DNA of 64,000 bases from an uncultured Ruminococcus sp. (GCA_934474025.1 CAKSMF010000005.1:1-64000), one strand, 5' to 3'. Shown: positions 35,821 through 45,004, numbered from the stretch's first letter. Notes: a model not told the origin generated them from the letters alone. Numbers and translations: made by a program.

Positions 35821-36990
35821 ATGTTAATTTATAATGCTGAAATTTATACTGGTATGGAAATTATTCCATTAGGCTGGATTGAAATTAAAGATACAAAAAT
35901 ATCAGCAGTCGGAACAGGTATACCGGATACAATTCCTGAAAATTCGATTAATGCTGATGGCGGTACAGTTTATGCCGGTTTTATAGACGCACACACACAC
36001 CTTGGAATAATTGAAGACGGAATAGACTTTGAGGGTGATGACTGCAACGAATCTACAGACCCGTTCACTCCTCAGATGAGAACAATTGACGGAATAAATC
36101 CTTTTGACAGATGTTTTGAAGAAGCTCGTACAAGAGGTATAACAACAGTTGCATCAAGTCCGGGAAGTGCAAATCCCTGCGGTGGAGAAATCTGTGCAAT
36201 TAAAACAGCCGGCAGACGTATTGATGATATGCTTATAAAGAACGTCGGAATAAAATTTGCACTTGGTGAAAATCCTAAAAACGTTTATAACGGACGTGAA
36301 GAAACTCCTATAACACGTATGGCAATCACTGCAATTATTCGTGAAGGTCTTTATAAATCAAAACGTTATACTCATGATATGGATAGTTATTATTCAGACA
36401 GTGATAATTATGACCCTCCTGAATATGATATAAAATGTGAAGCTCTTATGCCTTTGCTTGACCGCAAACAAAAAGCATTTTTCCATTGTCATAGGGCGGA
36501 CGATATTTGTACAGCTATGAGAATTGCAAAAGAGTTTTCACTTGATGCAGTAATAATACATGGTACAGAGGGGTATAAAGTAGCGGATATTATCGCAGAA
36601 GAAGAAATTCCTGTAATATGCGGACCTATCATATGTGACCGCTGTAAGCCTGAAATGCGTGGACTTGAAGTTAAAAACGCTTATGAAATGAATAAGAGCG
36701 GTGTTAAGATAGCTATTTGTACTGACCATACAGTTATACCGATACAGTATTTGCCGTTATCAGCACAAGTTGCAGTAAAGGGCGGACTTGATTTTAATGA
36801 AGCAATAAAAGCTTTAACAGTTAATCCGGCTGAAATTCTCGGTATAAGTGACAGAGTTGGAAGTATTGCAGAGGGTATGGACGCAGATTTACAGATTTAC
36901 CATAAAGGCGAAAATCCTTTTGATGTTATGACTGAACCGTTTTTTGTAATGATAGACGGAAAAATAATACGTAATGGTGAAATGTCATGA
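35821..36990 (+). CDS. Amidohydrolase family protein
   Basis: A 389-residue metal-dependent hydrolase of the imidazolonepropionase/dihydroorotase-like superfamily. It has an N-terminal beta part, the metal-binding HxH in FIDAHTHLG, later His in AFFHCHRADD and VIIHGTEG, Asp in CTDHTVIP, and the C-terminal DADLQIYHKGENPFD that completes the composite domain. The substrate is unknown. ATG 35821 with GGAGAT upstream is preferred over an in-frame start 33 nt earlier inside aroK. Its stop overlaps the next gene by 4 nt. Confidence 0.85.
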   Translation: MLIYNAEIYTGMEIIPLGWIEIKDTKISAVGTGIPDTIPENSINADGGTVYAGFIDAHTHLGIIEDGIDFEGDDCNESTDPFTPQMRTIDGINPFDRCFEEARTRGITTVASSPGSANPCGGEICAIKTAGRRIDDMLIKNVGIKFALGENPKNVYNGREETPITRMAITAIIREGLYKSKRYTHDMDSYYSDSDNYDPPEYDIKCEALMPLLDRKQKAFFHCHRADDICTAMRIAKEFSLDAVIIHGTEGYKVADIIAEEEIPVICGPIICDRCKPEMRGLEVKNAYEMNKSGVKIAICTDHTVIPIQYLPLSAQVAVKGGLDFNEAIKALTVNPAEILGISDRVGSIAEGMDADLQIYHKGENPFDVMTEPFFVMIDGKIIRNGEMS

Positions 36991-37907
36991 AAAGGATACT
37001 TCCTGTAATTGTTTCATTGATGATTTCAAGACCGTTAGCTGTATGTTCAGCAGTTAATGAACAGACATTCACTGAAACAATAAATGGTACTACATTCAGT
37101 TGTAAAGTAAGCTCAGGTACTAAGGCTGTAATAACTGAATGTTCATCAGATATGGAAGAAATAATAATTCCGTCATCATTGGGAGGATATGCTATTACTT
37201 CAATAGGTGAAAAGGCGTTTTTCGGCAAAGTAATGCTTACTTCTGTTATAATTCCGGAAAGTATAACATATATCGGTGATAATGCTTTTTCTGGTTGTCT
37301 TTCTCTTGAGAGCGTGGAGTTTCCGAAAACTCTTACTTATATGGGCGATGAATGTTTTACAAGTTGTACTTCTCTTAAATATGTGAAATTAAGTAGTTCA
37401 TTAAGGACTTTGCCGGATAGATGTTTCAGTTCATGTACAGCCCTTGATAATATAGAAATTCCCGATTCTGTAAAAAGCATAGGAGACGAAGTTTTCTTTG
37501 GCTGTTCGGATATATCTGATATTTTCATACCACCTACTGTTGAGACAATAGGTGAAAATGCTTTGGGAATGTATTATAATATACGAAACAATGGCATTGA
37601 AAAAATAAAAAATTTCCGGATAAGAGGATTACCTGATACATCTGCTTCCACTTATGCCATTGATACAGGAGTTGAAATATATAATAAATCCGGTGATGTT
37701 GACTATAATGGTTTTATAGATGCAATAGATGCATCATTGGTATTGAGCGAATATTCATTGCTTTCTACAAATGAAAAAGGCTTATTTGATAAATATCAGC
37801 AATATGTGGGTGACTATAATAGAGATGGTATTGTTGATGCAGTTGATTCAGCTGTAATACTTCAGGAATATGCAAGATTACAAACTTTGTCAACTAATGA
37901 TAATTAA
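36987..37907 (+). CDS. Secreted leucine-rich-repeat protein with C-terminal dockerin
   Basis: A probable cellulosome component of 306 residues. It has a signal peptide (cleavage near residue 21-23), five or so BspA-type leucine-rich repeats from about 50 to 190 (pattern SVIIPESITYIGDNAFSGC), and a type I dockerin at about 232-300 with two Ca-binding loops, GDVDYNGFIDAID and GDYNRDGIVDAVD. The dockerin would plug it into a scaffoldin cohesin. The repeats may bind protein or glycan; no enzyme domain is visible. Its ATG overlaps the amidohydrolase stop (ATGA), an odd coupling of a cytoplasmic enzyme and an exported protein. Confidence 0.88.
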   Translation: MKRILPVIVSLMISRPLAVCSAVNEQTFTETINGTTFSCKVSSGTKAVITECSSDMEEIIIPSSLGGYAITSIGEKAFFGKVMLTSVIIPESITYIGDNAFSGCLSLESVEFPKTLTYMGDECFTSCTSLKYVKLSSSLRTLPDRCFSSCTALDNIEIPDSVKSIGDEVFFGCSDISDIFIPPTVETIGENALGMYYNIRNNGIEKIKNFRIRGLPDTSASTYAIDTGVEIYNKSGDVDYNGFIDAIDASLVLSEYSLLSTNEKGLFDKYQQYVGDYNRDGIVDAVDSAVILQEYARLQTLSTNDN

Positions 37908-38626
37908 GGTATGATTAGTGCAAATTATGCAAACTAAACAATTATGTTTTTGATGGTAGCAGTTTGTGAATTACGCAGATGTAATTAAATTGATATCTTC
38001 TCATATAAGTACAATGCATTTTTATAAATATATTCTTATATAGAATAGCACTTTTATGATATGCTTTACATCAAGTATACCATAAAAGTTGCCAAAGCTT
38101 TATGCAACGCTCAGGATAAATTCGTTGATATTTTTAAATGCTGAACTATATACTTTCGATAAATTACAAATAATCATAAATTGTATGCATATTTTATTGT
38201 ATACAACAATATTATCAAAAAATTTATAATTAAATTTCTGCAATCTTCGTTTCTTAATATTCAAAATTATCAGTAACCATTTAGAAAATAGCAACATCAT
38301 GCCATAGCTTACATTTATGTTAATGTTCTCAGCAACAAAATAAAATTGATAGCTGATTCTATTGAAAAGAAGCTGACCTAATAAAAATACAATTACAACA
38401 ACATAAAAAATCGCCCCGCATAACACAGAGCGATTGAAAATACTTTTTTAGTTGTTCATAAGTTGTACAAATAACTTTCTGAATTCCGTATATCAGTATT
38501 CGCTTCATTAGGCAAAGTAAGGATTCAAAATAGTTTTTGATAAAGTTTTCTCTTTTGATTTCCATTTGTCTGTATATTTTTAGCTGTAATCACACCAAAT
38601 AGCAACACAAAAACAACTAAATTTGT
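37908..38626. other. Non-coding or decayed region after the dockerin gene
   Basis: About 720 bp, AT-rich. A minus-strand frame (38426-38100) would encode 108 residues with several membrane-like stretches (IFYVVVIVFLLGQLLF, LLFSKWLLIILNI). It begins inside a terminator-like hairpin and has no ribosome-binding site, so it is more likely a fragment of a lost membrane protein than a gene. The region also holds the left copy of the 80-bp repeat. Confidence 0.5.
38403..38482 (-). repeat. Left copy of ~80-bp flanking repeat (contains hairpin)
   Basis: Matches 43828-43908 in the same orientation with roughly 80-85% identity by eye. It contains the hairpin AATCGC / GCGATT (38409-38414, 38430-38435) with a T-run on the minus strand, then AGTTGTTCATAAGTTGTACAA. 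In the right copy the hairpin is the terminator of rpsI, so this copy looks like a duplicated S9 terminator. Confidence 0.7.
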
Positions 38627-38667
38627 AAAAATTCGCACTGTATGGAATTATACCCTACAGTGCGAAT
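38627..38667 (-). terminator. Terminator of the two-component/ABC operon
   Basis: An almost perfect 12-bp stem (ATTCGCACTGTA at 38631-38642, TACAGTGCGAAT at 38656-38667) with a T-run on the minus strand, just after the histidine kinase stop. Confidence 0.85.
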
Positions 38668-38672
38668 AACTA

Positions 38673-39557
38673 CTATTCATGTAATGTTAGATAAATATAA
38701 AAGCAATTACTACAAAGTGATGCTTCTATTTTCCCTCCGAGCATTTCAGTAAACTGTTTTGCAATAGCAAGTCCAAGACCAGTATTTCCTTTTGTACGTG
38801 AAATGTCAGTAGTATAAAATTCGTCAAATATGTGTTCTATATCCACATCAGGTGATAAAAGCTTATTTTGAAATGTAAGCTTTATTTCATTGTTTTTTTC
38901 CAGATTAATATTTAAATCACCAACGCCATGTTTTAAGGCATTGCCTATGAGATTGTCAAAGATACGCAGAAGCATATTTTGATTTGAATATATCATTAAT
39001 CTGTGATAATTACATTTGAAAATAATCTGCCTGTCTTTATCTGAAAAATCATCATAATAGTGAACGATACTTTCTTCCAGAATGGAAATAATATTAATAT
39101 TTGTCTTTTCAGGTTCTTTTCCGTTTGAAACGATTCGTGACATTTCAAAGAAAGAGTTTATCAATTCTTCAAGACGAGTAAGCCTCTTTTCAATAATTGC
39201 AAGTTCACGGCTTTTTTCTTCTTCTGAAAGTTCTGAATGTTGTATCAGATTAATATAACCCATTGCTGAAGTCAAAGGGGTTCTGAGGTCATGGGAAATA
39301 TTAGTTATCATCTGTTCAAGTGTATGATTTTTCTTGTTGTATGCTGTCTTGATATCATTCATATCCTTTAGCATCATATTAACTTGATTTATGAATTTAT
39401 CTGCTGTCCCGTTTTTTGAATGAAGGAGTGCATTGGTATCACTTTTACGAATTTCATGCAGTTGATTGGTAATATTTTTGATTTCTGCTTTCTGTAAAAT
39501 CAGGAAAAACAGCAGAATACAAGCTATAAGTATTACGATTATAAAGGCAATTTTCAT
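38673..39557 (-). CDS. Sensor histidine kinase
   Basis: Membrane sensor that phosphorylates the response regulator encoded at the start of this operon. The 294 residues have one N-terminal membrane segment (about 2-22), a coiled-coil linker, the H-box ISHDLRTPLTSAMGY, N-box FDNLIGNALKHG, and the ATP-lid GNTGLGLAIAKQF. The sensory part is tiny, as in intramembrane-sensing kinases that rely on an ABC transporter to perceive peptide antibiotics. It follows the permease gene by 25 nt. Confidence 0.92.
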   Translation of the reverse strand: MKIAFIIVILIACILLFFLILQKAEIKNITNQLHEIRKSDTNALLHSKNGTADKFINQVNMMLKDMNDIKTAYNKKNHTLEQMITNISHDLRTPLTSAMGYINLIQHSELSEEEKSRELAIIEKRLTRLEELINSFFEMSRIVSNGKEPEKTNINIISILEESIVHYYDDFSDKDRQIIFKCNYHRLMIYSNQNMLLRIFDNLIGNALKHGVGDLNINLEKNNEIKLTFQNKLLSPDVDIEHIFDEFYTTDISRTKGNTGLGLAIAKQFTEMLGGKIEASLCSNCFYIYLTLHE

Positions 39558-39582
39558 GTACTGTTTTTCCTTTCTGTCTGCA

Positions 39583-40380
39583 TTATTTTATTTCTGATTT
39601 CTTAAAAATATAATATCCGAATACTGAAAAAACAAGAATTTCAACAGTTCCTATAACAAAACATATCAGACAGTATTTGCTTTCAGGAAAGTAGGCTAAT
39701 TTATTAAGTGCGGATTGTAATTCATAATTTTCAAGAAATTTTTTCAGGTTTTCTGATTCCGTAAATACACAGATAAAACCAAGCACAATCTGAAAGAGCA
39801 TAATAAAGCTTATTGAAATTGCATTATAGACAGCGGCTTTTTTGAATAAGAATCCAATGAATACAAATAAACTTACGATTCCAAGTAACATTGGCATTTG
39901 CAGTATTGTTATTTTCAGAATATCAATTATCGGTTCTGTATATTCTTTTCCATTAACAATAAAGTTAAGAACATATGCAAATAAATTTCCGAAGATGATA
40001 AACAGTGCCGAAAATCCAAGTGACATAATCATCTTGTATGAAAAATACTTTCTTTTGCTGACCGCAGAGCTGAGTGTATTCTTCATTGTCTTGTTTGAAA
40101 ACTCTTTCATCAGTATAACGAATACTATAATTATCAAGGGATAATACAGATTTATGTTAGCTGCAAGAATACCCTGTACAAGTGTTCCCTTTTCTGAAGA
40201 CGTTTCCTGCATTGTTGACACAACAACCTCGTCATTATAGGACACATTTCCGTTTCCTATGTAACCAGGTTCTTTTGCTACAATACTGACACTTGATATA
40301 ATCATTATCAATGCTACTGCGATATATATACCGATTCCTCTGAATATGCGATATAAATCTGCTTTCATCATGTTTATCAT
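39583..40380 (-). CDS. ABC-2-type permease (lantibiotic-immunity style)
   Basis: Membrane subunit of an ABC exporter, 265 residues with six predicted membrane segments and an extracellular loop between the first two (VAKEPGYIGNGNVSYNDEVVV...). It belongs to the ABC-2 type used for peptide antibiotic immunity or export. It overlaps the ATPase gene by 4 nt, so the two are made together. Start MINMMKADLYRIFRG is typical of this group. Confidence 0.85.
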   Translation of the reverse strand: MINMMKADLYRIFRGIGIYIAVALIMIISSVSIVAKEPGYIGNGNVSYNDEVVVSTMQETSSEKGTLVQGILAANINLYYPLIIIVFVILMKEFSNKTMKNTLSSAVSKRKYFSYKMIMSLGFSALFIIFGNLFAYVLNFIVNGKEYTEPIIDILKITILQMPMLLGIVSLFVFIGFLFKKAAVYNAISISFIMLFQIVLGFICVFTESENLKKFLENYELQSALNKLAYFPESKYCLICFVIGTVEILVFSVFGYYIFKKSEIK

Positions 40381-41294
40381 GACTGTACCTCCCTGACAAG
40401 CTGTTTGAAATAATCCTCCAAAGATACGCCGGATTCATAAATTTGCGATATATTGACACCGCTCTGAATAAACGCTTTATTTAGTTCGTTAGGTTTTGCA
40501 TTTTCATCGTAAATACGAATTTCTTCGGTATCTATTACCTGATAGTTGGTGATATTGAGGTTGCTTTCAAGGACTATCGCTGTTTTCTTGACATTATCGG
40601 TTTTTACTGTAATACACCGGCTACATTCCAAATCAAGCTCCTGCTTTGTAATTTCTTTAATCACTCTGCCATTGTCGATAAACAGAAAACGATTCGCTAC
40701 AGCATATAATTCCGAGAGAATGTGACTTGAAATAATAAGTGTAATACCACGTTCCTGATTAAGTTTTCTAAAGGTATCACGCAGTTCACTGATTCCAATC
40801 GGGTCAAGACCATTGATTGGTTCATCAAGAATGACAAGGTCTGGATTATCAAGTACTGCAAATGCAATTCCTAACCGCTGTTTCATTCCGAGAGAAAACT
40901 TGCGAAATTTTTTGTTTTTAACATTAGTGAGATGAACAAGTTCCAGAGCTTCATCTATCTGTTTTAAATCAGTGATACCTTTTTGATAACAATAGTATCT
41001 TAGATTCTGATATGCTGTCATATTTCCGAAAAATGCTGGATTTTCAATCAAAGTGCCGATACGTCTTTTTTCCTTTTCTGCTGCATAACCGCTTTTTCCA
41101 AATATAGAATAGCTTCCCTCAGTTGGTTCGGCAAGCCCTGCAACAATTTTCATAATTGTTGTTTTACCTGCTCCGTTGCGACCTATCAACCCGTAAATAT
41201 CTCCACGATAAACAGTAATGTCTGCGTGGTCAAGGGCAGTAAATTTTCCATAGCTTTTTGTAAGCTGATTAGTTTGCAATATAATTTCATGCAT
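40377..41294 (-). CDS. ABC transporter ATP-binding protein
   Basis: ATPase of the exporter, 305 residues. Walker A GRNGAGKTT (near 38-46), Q-loop LIENPAFFGNMTAYQNL, signature FSLGMKQRLGIA, Walker B DLVILDEPINGLDP, H-loop SSHILSEL. The C-terminal 80 residues are the accessory domain seen in bacitracin/lantibiotic-resistance ATPases (BcrA type). It starts 99 nt after the response regulator and is coupled to the permease. Confidence 0.93.
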   Translation of the reverse strand: MHEIILQTNQLTKSYGKFTALDHADITVYRGDIYGLIGRNGAGKTTIMKIVAGLAEPTEGSYSIFGKSGYAAEKEKRRIGTLIENPAFFGNMTAYQNLRYYCYQKGITDLKQIDEALELVHLTNVKNKKFRKFSLGMKQRLGIAFAVLDNPDLVILDEPINGLDPIGISELRDTFRKLNQERGITLIISSHILSELYAVANRFLFIDNGRVIKEITKQELDLECSRCITVKTDNVKKTAIVLESNLNITNYQVIDTEEIRIYDENAKPNELNKAFIQSGVNISQIYESGVSLEDYFKQLVREVQS

Positions 41295-41393
41295 AATTGT
41301 AATCTCCTGTTTTTTATTTCAGCTGATAGTTACATTATAGCATGAGAATATAAAAAAACACTTAAATTAACTCTTAAAAAAGTCTTAAAAAGA

Positions 41394-42068
41394 TTATTTT
41401 TTCAATCGATAACCGATTCCCCACACTGTTTCGATGTATTCCGTATCTGAATCATAGGCTTTCAATTTTTTTCTCAGTTTGCTGATATGCACATTCAGGG
41501 TATTATCATCAGCAGAATTTTCATAGTCCCAGACAGTGTCATAAATCATGCTTTTCGTACAAGTGCGGGAGGGATTTTCCATAAGCAATTGCAAAAGGGC
41601 AAATTCATGTTTTGAAAGCTCAATATCATGCCCACAGCAAACTACAGAAAAATTGCTTTTATCAAGTAAAATATTCTTATATATAAGAGTTGTGCTTTCC
41701 GGCTTTGTCTTATCTGTACGAAGACGTGCATTAATCCTTGCAAGTAGTTCATCATTATGGAAAGGCTTAGTGATATAATCATCTGCACCCAAAGAGAATA
41801 AGTCAACTTTTTTTCCTACATCGTGTATTGCACTGATTACAATTATAGGCACACTGGATTTTTCTTTTAGTTCACATATAATATCCTCTCCACTTCTTCC
41901 TGGTAGCATAAGGTCAAGAAGTATCAGGTTTACCTCTCGATTATGTACAAGAATGCCTTCCGTACCCGAAAAAGCACAAATAGTATTATATCCGTTTGAT
42001 GTAAGCAAGATACGAAGCATATTGTTTATTTCCGTATCATCTTCTATGATAAGTATTGTTTTCTGCAT
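41394..42068 (-). CDS. Response regulator, OmpR/PhoB family
   Basis: DNA-binding regulator of 224 residues. The receiver domain has the acidic pair IIEDD, phospho-Asp in LILLDLMLPG, Thr/Ser in IVISAI and Lys in ITKPFHNDEL. The C-terminal winged helix has LSKHEFALLQLLMENPSRTCTK and VHISKLRKKL. The frame is open 65 codons upstream, but ATG 42068 has GGAGG 9 nt before it and gives the standard start QKTILIIEDD. It is first in a regulator-ATPase-permease-kinase operon, so it probably controls this transporter. Confidence 0.93.
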   Translation of the reverse strand: MQKTILIIEDDTEINNMLRILLTSNGYNTICAFSGTEGILVHNREVNLILLDLMLPGRSGEDIICELKEKSSVPIIVISAIHDVGKKVDLFSLGADDYITKPFHNDELLARINARLRTDKTKPESTTLIYKNILLDKSNFSVVCCGHDIELSKHEFALLQLLMENPSRTCTKSMIYDTVWDYENSADDNTLNVHISKLRKKLKAYDSDTEYIETVWGIGYRLKK

Positions 42069-43256
42069 TTCTATATGCCTCCAATGTATATTGATATAAA
42101 TAACATACCTTTTTTGCTTTTTCAATCTTGAATTACTAACATTACCATTCTGATTCAAGTGAATACACAAATCTAACACAGAAGATAACTTAGTTTTCTG
42201 CTGACCTATATAATTAATCAACAGAGTGATATATCTCTGATACGTATTGTTATTTCTTTCCATGTGTCTGGCGTTCTTTTTTTCTTATTACAGTACTTGC
42301 AATCGCAAACATATGGTTTCAATTTATGTATCACAAAAGAAATTCACAAAGGCGATATCAGTAATAGTATAGACTACATTGTCATGAATAATAATTTTTA
42401 CTTTTATAACCTGCAAGCTTTTTTCGGAATTGAAGTCGAAATTCCAATCATAACGCATCGGAATAGTAACGTGTAAAAAAGCTGAAAATGTTCAGGAGAT
42501 TATTATCAAATTTAGCAATTATCTCTTTGTATGCTTTGTTTCTGCCATTGATTGTACAAATAAGTTCGTTGGTGAGCTGTTCATAATCCAGAAAGCCTTT
42601 ACTGGATTCAGTTGATATATTATCAAAGCTAAGGGCTAAGGATTGTCTGATTATTCTAAGCAATGTCTCCTAATGCTTTTTTGTTGTTCTCTGTTACCGC
42701 AAATATTACATTTTTATTCCGCTCATTAATTCGATAGAGCAGGATTTTTTTATCTTTATCAATATTTCTATAATGTAAATGATTTCATACATTATAACTA
42801 TCATACCATTCAAGTTGGAAATAGTCAAGATAATAACGGAAGAATCAAAAAACGTTATATCAAGAATCAGGTAATTAATTTGGAATATCTTTACATAGAG
42901 AAAAATGTGAACTATAATAAGAATGAGAGATATGCCATAGTCCATAAAGAAGATAATATATCAAATATAACAAATCGAAACGAAAAGTTTCTCATAAGAG
43001 TTTTTACAGGTCGTGACATCAGCATAAAGCAAAATGTCAAATCCACTACTATATCACCAATAAGAACTGGAAAACTGATTCAAGCGTACGTTTTTTGAAT
43101 TTAAGAGACACTGCACGGGTTATTCTCCGCTCAATGAGAATATGTGTTTTTCTGAATTGGCTAATTGATATTTTACCGATATTGCATGGTTTAATTAAAA
43201 AATCCAATGTCATATAACAGCATACATTATGAATTAAACTGTCCTATAGATTATTA
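42069..43256. other. Region without convincing genes, partly decayed
   Basis: About 1.2 kb, AT-rich. The first 60 bp hold the promoter of the regulator operon. A 71-codon minus-strand frame (42663-42448), preceded in another frame by VTENNKKALGDIA, may be the rest of a broken gene. A plus-strand frame open from about 42730 to 43098 (ending ISPIRTGKLIQAYVF) has no start or ribosome site of quality and is probably also a remnant. I recognise neither. Confidence 0.5.
42097..42125 (-). promoter_or_regulatory. Promoter of the regulator/ABC/kinase operon
   Basis: On the minus strand TTGAAA (42125-42120), a 17-bp spacer and TATTTA (42102-42097), just upstream of GGAGG and the ATG at 42068. Confidence 0.5.
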
Positions 43257-43799
43257 TTAGATATAATCTATATCAAATAACTTAGATTTAAATTTAATTT
43301 CAGAATAATTAAGATTTTCTTCTTTCATTTTGTATAACAGTAAATATAATGCCGATAAAGCATGAAGAACGTTTTTAAGATTCGCTAATTCATAGTTATA
43401 CTGTTCCCCGTTTTTTTCAGTTCTTTTATGTTTTATATTATTGTACGTCTGCCACCAATCCGCTGACTTATTATTGGCGAATTTTGCAAAAGGAACAATA
43501 TTGATTTTATAGTGTGGAAATTTGGTATTGACTTTCCAATTTTTGAGGTTACTATACTGATTTAAAATATGATTAATTTTATTATTAATTCCAAATCTGC
43601 TCTTTTCATCTATACTTAGATTTTTGCAAAGTTCTTCTGCAACAGAATCTATTTCGCTGCATATTGTCAGATACATAAATATAAACTGATTAGAAAATGT
43701 AGCAAAATTCTTAGGATGTATTGCAATATAGTCGGATAAATTTATCATTCTCTTTTTAAGTATTACATACTGTTGCCAATATATTTTTAAAGATTCCAA
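43257..43799 (-). CDS. HEPN-like protein of unknown function
   Basis: A 180-residue, all-helical protein without signal or membrane segment. The motif ADWWQTYNNIKHKRTEK followed by ANLKNVLHALSALYLLLYKM matches a pattern I associate with small HEPN-like proteins encoded on accessory islands (polar WWxxYNxxKHxR plus a closing helix). HEPN proteins are often RNases in toxin-antitoxin or phage-defence systems, usually with RxxxxH. Here the conserved residues are N-x2-K-H-x-R instead, so nuclease activity is uncertain. No antitoxin-like neighbour is seen. ATTAATTCATTGTTTTCTCC upstream includes GGAGAA on the coding strand. Confidence 0.55.
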   Translation of the reverse strand: MESLKIYWQQYVILKKRMINLSDYIAIHPKNFATFSNQFIFMYLTICSEIDSVAEELCKNLSIDEKSRFGINNKINHILNQYSNLKNWKVNTKFPHYKINIVPFAKFANNKSADWWQTYNNIKHKRTEKNGEQYNYELANLKNVLHALSALYLLLYKMKEENLNYSEIKFKSKLFDIDYI

Positions 43800-43827
43800 T
43801 TAATTCATTGTTTTCTCCTTTGTTTTA

Positions 43828-43908
43828 TATAAAAAATCGCCCTATATAACACAGAGCGATTTTAAAATACTTTTTAGTTGTCCAGAAGTTGTCCAAATGG
43901 ACTTCTGA
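43828..43908 (-). repeat. Right copy of ~80-bp flanking repeat, includes rpsI terminator
   Basis: Same element as 38403-38482. The hairpin AATCGC (43835-43840) / GCGATT (43856-43861) has a T-run on the minus strand and lies ~90 nt after the rpsI stop, so it is probably the terminator of rplM-rpsI. Next to it a second hairpin, CAGAAGTTGTCCA / TGGACTTCTG (43883-43907), has a 2-nt bulge. Confidence 0.7.
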
Positions 43909-43951
43909 AACAAAAGAAATAACGCAATATCGACAAAAAATCGATGCTTCC

Positions 43952-44353
43952 TTATCTCTTTGAGAACTGTGGAGCACGACGTGCAGCCTTGAGACCATAC
44001 TTCTTTCTTTCCTTCATACGTGGGTCACGAGTAAGGAAGCCAGCCTTTTTGAGAGTTGGACGGAGTTCAGCATTGAATTCAAGTAAAGCTCTTGAAAGAC
44101 CGTGTCTGATAGCACCAGCCTGACCAGTTACGCCACCGCCCGTAACTGTACATACGATGTCAAACTTGTCAAGGTTATCTGTGAGAGCGAGTGGCTGACG
44201 AACAATAAGCTTGAGAGTTTCAAGACCAAAATAATCATCAATACCTCTGCCGTTGATTGTAACATTTCCAGAACCTGGATAAATTCTTACTCTTGCAACG
44301 GAGTGCTTTCTTCTGCCTGTTCCGTAGTAGTATTTAACTTTTGATTCGTACAT
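43952..44353 (-). CDS. rpsI: 30S ribosomal protein S9
   Basis: Small-subunit protein whose C-terminal tail reaches the P-site tRNA. The 133 residues have YYGTGRRKHSVARVRIYPG at the start, TGGGVTGQAGAIRHGLSRAL, and the invariant end PQFSKR. It lies 17 nt after rplM, the conserved L13-S9 operon, with GGAGG before the ATG. Confidence 0.98.
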   Translation of the reverse strand: MYESKVKYYYGTGRRKHSVARVRIYPGSGNVTINGRGIDDYFGLETLKLIVRQPLALTDNLDKFDIVCTVTGGGVTGQAGAIRHGLSRALLEFNAELRPTLKKAGFLTRDPRMKERKKYGLKAARRAPQFSKR

Positions 44354-44370
44354 TTCAAAGCACCTCCTGA

Positions 44371-44799
44371 TTAATATTCATAAACAACGGGTTTCTGAGC
44401 AGCGTTGTTGTGTTCAGCACCCTTGTAAGTTCTGAGTCTCTTGAGCTGATTTCTGCCGAGAGTGTTGGAAGGAAGCATACCTTCAACAGCAATCATCATA
44501 GCACGGTCAGACTGATTAGCCATCATATCCTTGTAAGAAATGGATTTAAGACCACCAATCCAGCCAGTATGCCAGTAATATTTTTTATGTTCAAGTTTTT
44601 TACCAGTAAGAACAGCTTTATCGCAGTTAATAATGATAACATGGTCTCCGCAGTCTACATTTGGAGTAAAAGTAGGCTTGTGTTTACCTCTGAGAATATG
44701 AGCTGCTTTAGCTGCAACACGTCCGAGAGGCTGTCCGGCAGCATCAAGGATATACCATGTACGTTTTACATCAGCCGGTTTAGTCAGTGTAGTTGACAT
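44371..44799 (-). CDS. rplM: 50S ribosomal protein L13
   Basis: Early-assembly large-subunit protein. The 142 residues contain KRTWYILDAAGQPLGRVA, LRGKHKPTFTPNVDCGDHVI and KRLRTYKGAEHNN. The frame is open 21 codons further, but ATG 44799 (MSTTLTKPADVKRTW) has AGGAGG 9 nt upstream and fits the family. It leads the rplM-rpsI operon behind a consensus promoter. Confidence 0.97.
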   Translation of the reverse strand: MSTTLTKPADVKRTWYILDAAGQPLGRVAAKAAHILRGKHKPTFTPNVDCGDHVIIINCDKAVLTGKKLEHKKYYWHTGWIGGLKSISYKDMMANQSDRAMMIAVEGMLPSNTLGRNQLKRLRTYKGAEHNNAAQKPVVYEY

Positions 44800-44867
44800 A
44801 GAAAAAGTCCTCCTATAAAATATTTTGTATCGGGAAAAAATAAACATTCCACGCAGTGACAAAATTT

Positions 44868-44896
44868 ATTATACAGTATAAAAATTCATTTGTCAA
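44868..44896 (-). promoter_or_regulatory. Consensus SigA promoter of rplM-rpsI
   Basis: On the minus strand TTGACA (44896-44891), a 17-bp spacer and TATAAT (44873-44868), both perfect. The ~60-nt leader to rplM shows no strong hairpin. Confidence 0.9.
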
Positions 44897-45004
44897 GTAG
44901 TAAAACAACTTTTTTTTAATCTATATCATTAAAACTCTTTTAATCTCTTGTTTTTTCTCGCTATCTCTCATTATCTCAACTTTCATTTCAGAAAAATCAT
45001 GTAT

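Noticed and set aside
38100..38565. Two overlapping minus-strand frames with membrane-like or basic segments
   Set aside because: They start in or across a terminator hairpin, have no ribosome-binding site and overlap each other; treated as decayed sequence.
42069..42263. 65-codon N-terminal extension of the response regulator
   Set aside because: It contains no domain, would cover the promoter and ribosome site of the gene, and the family starts at ILIIEDD.
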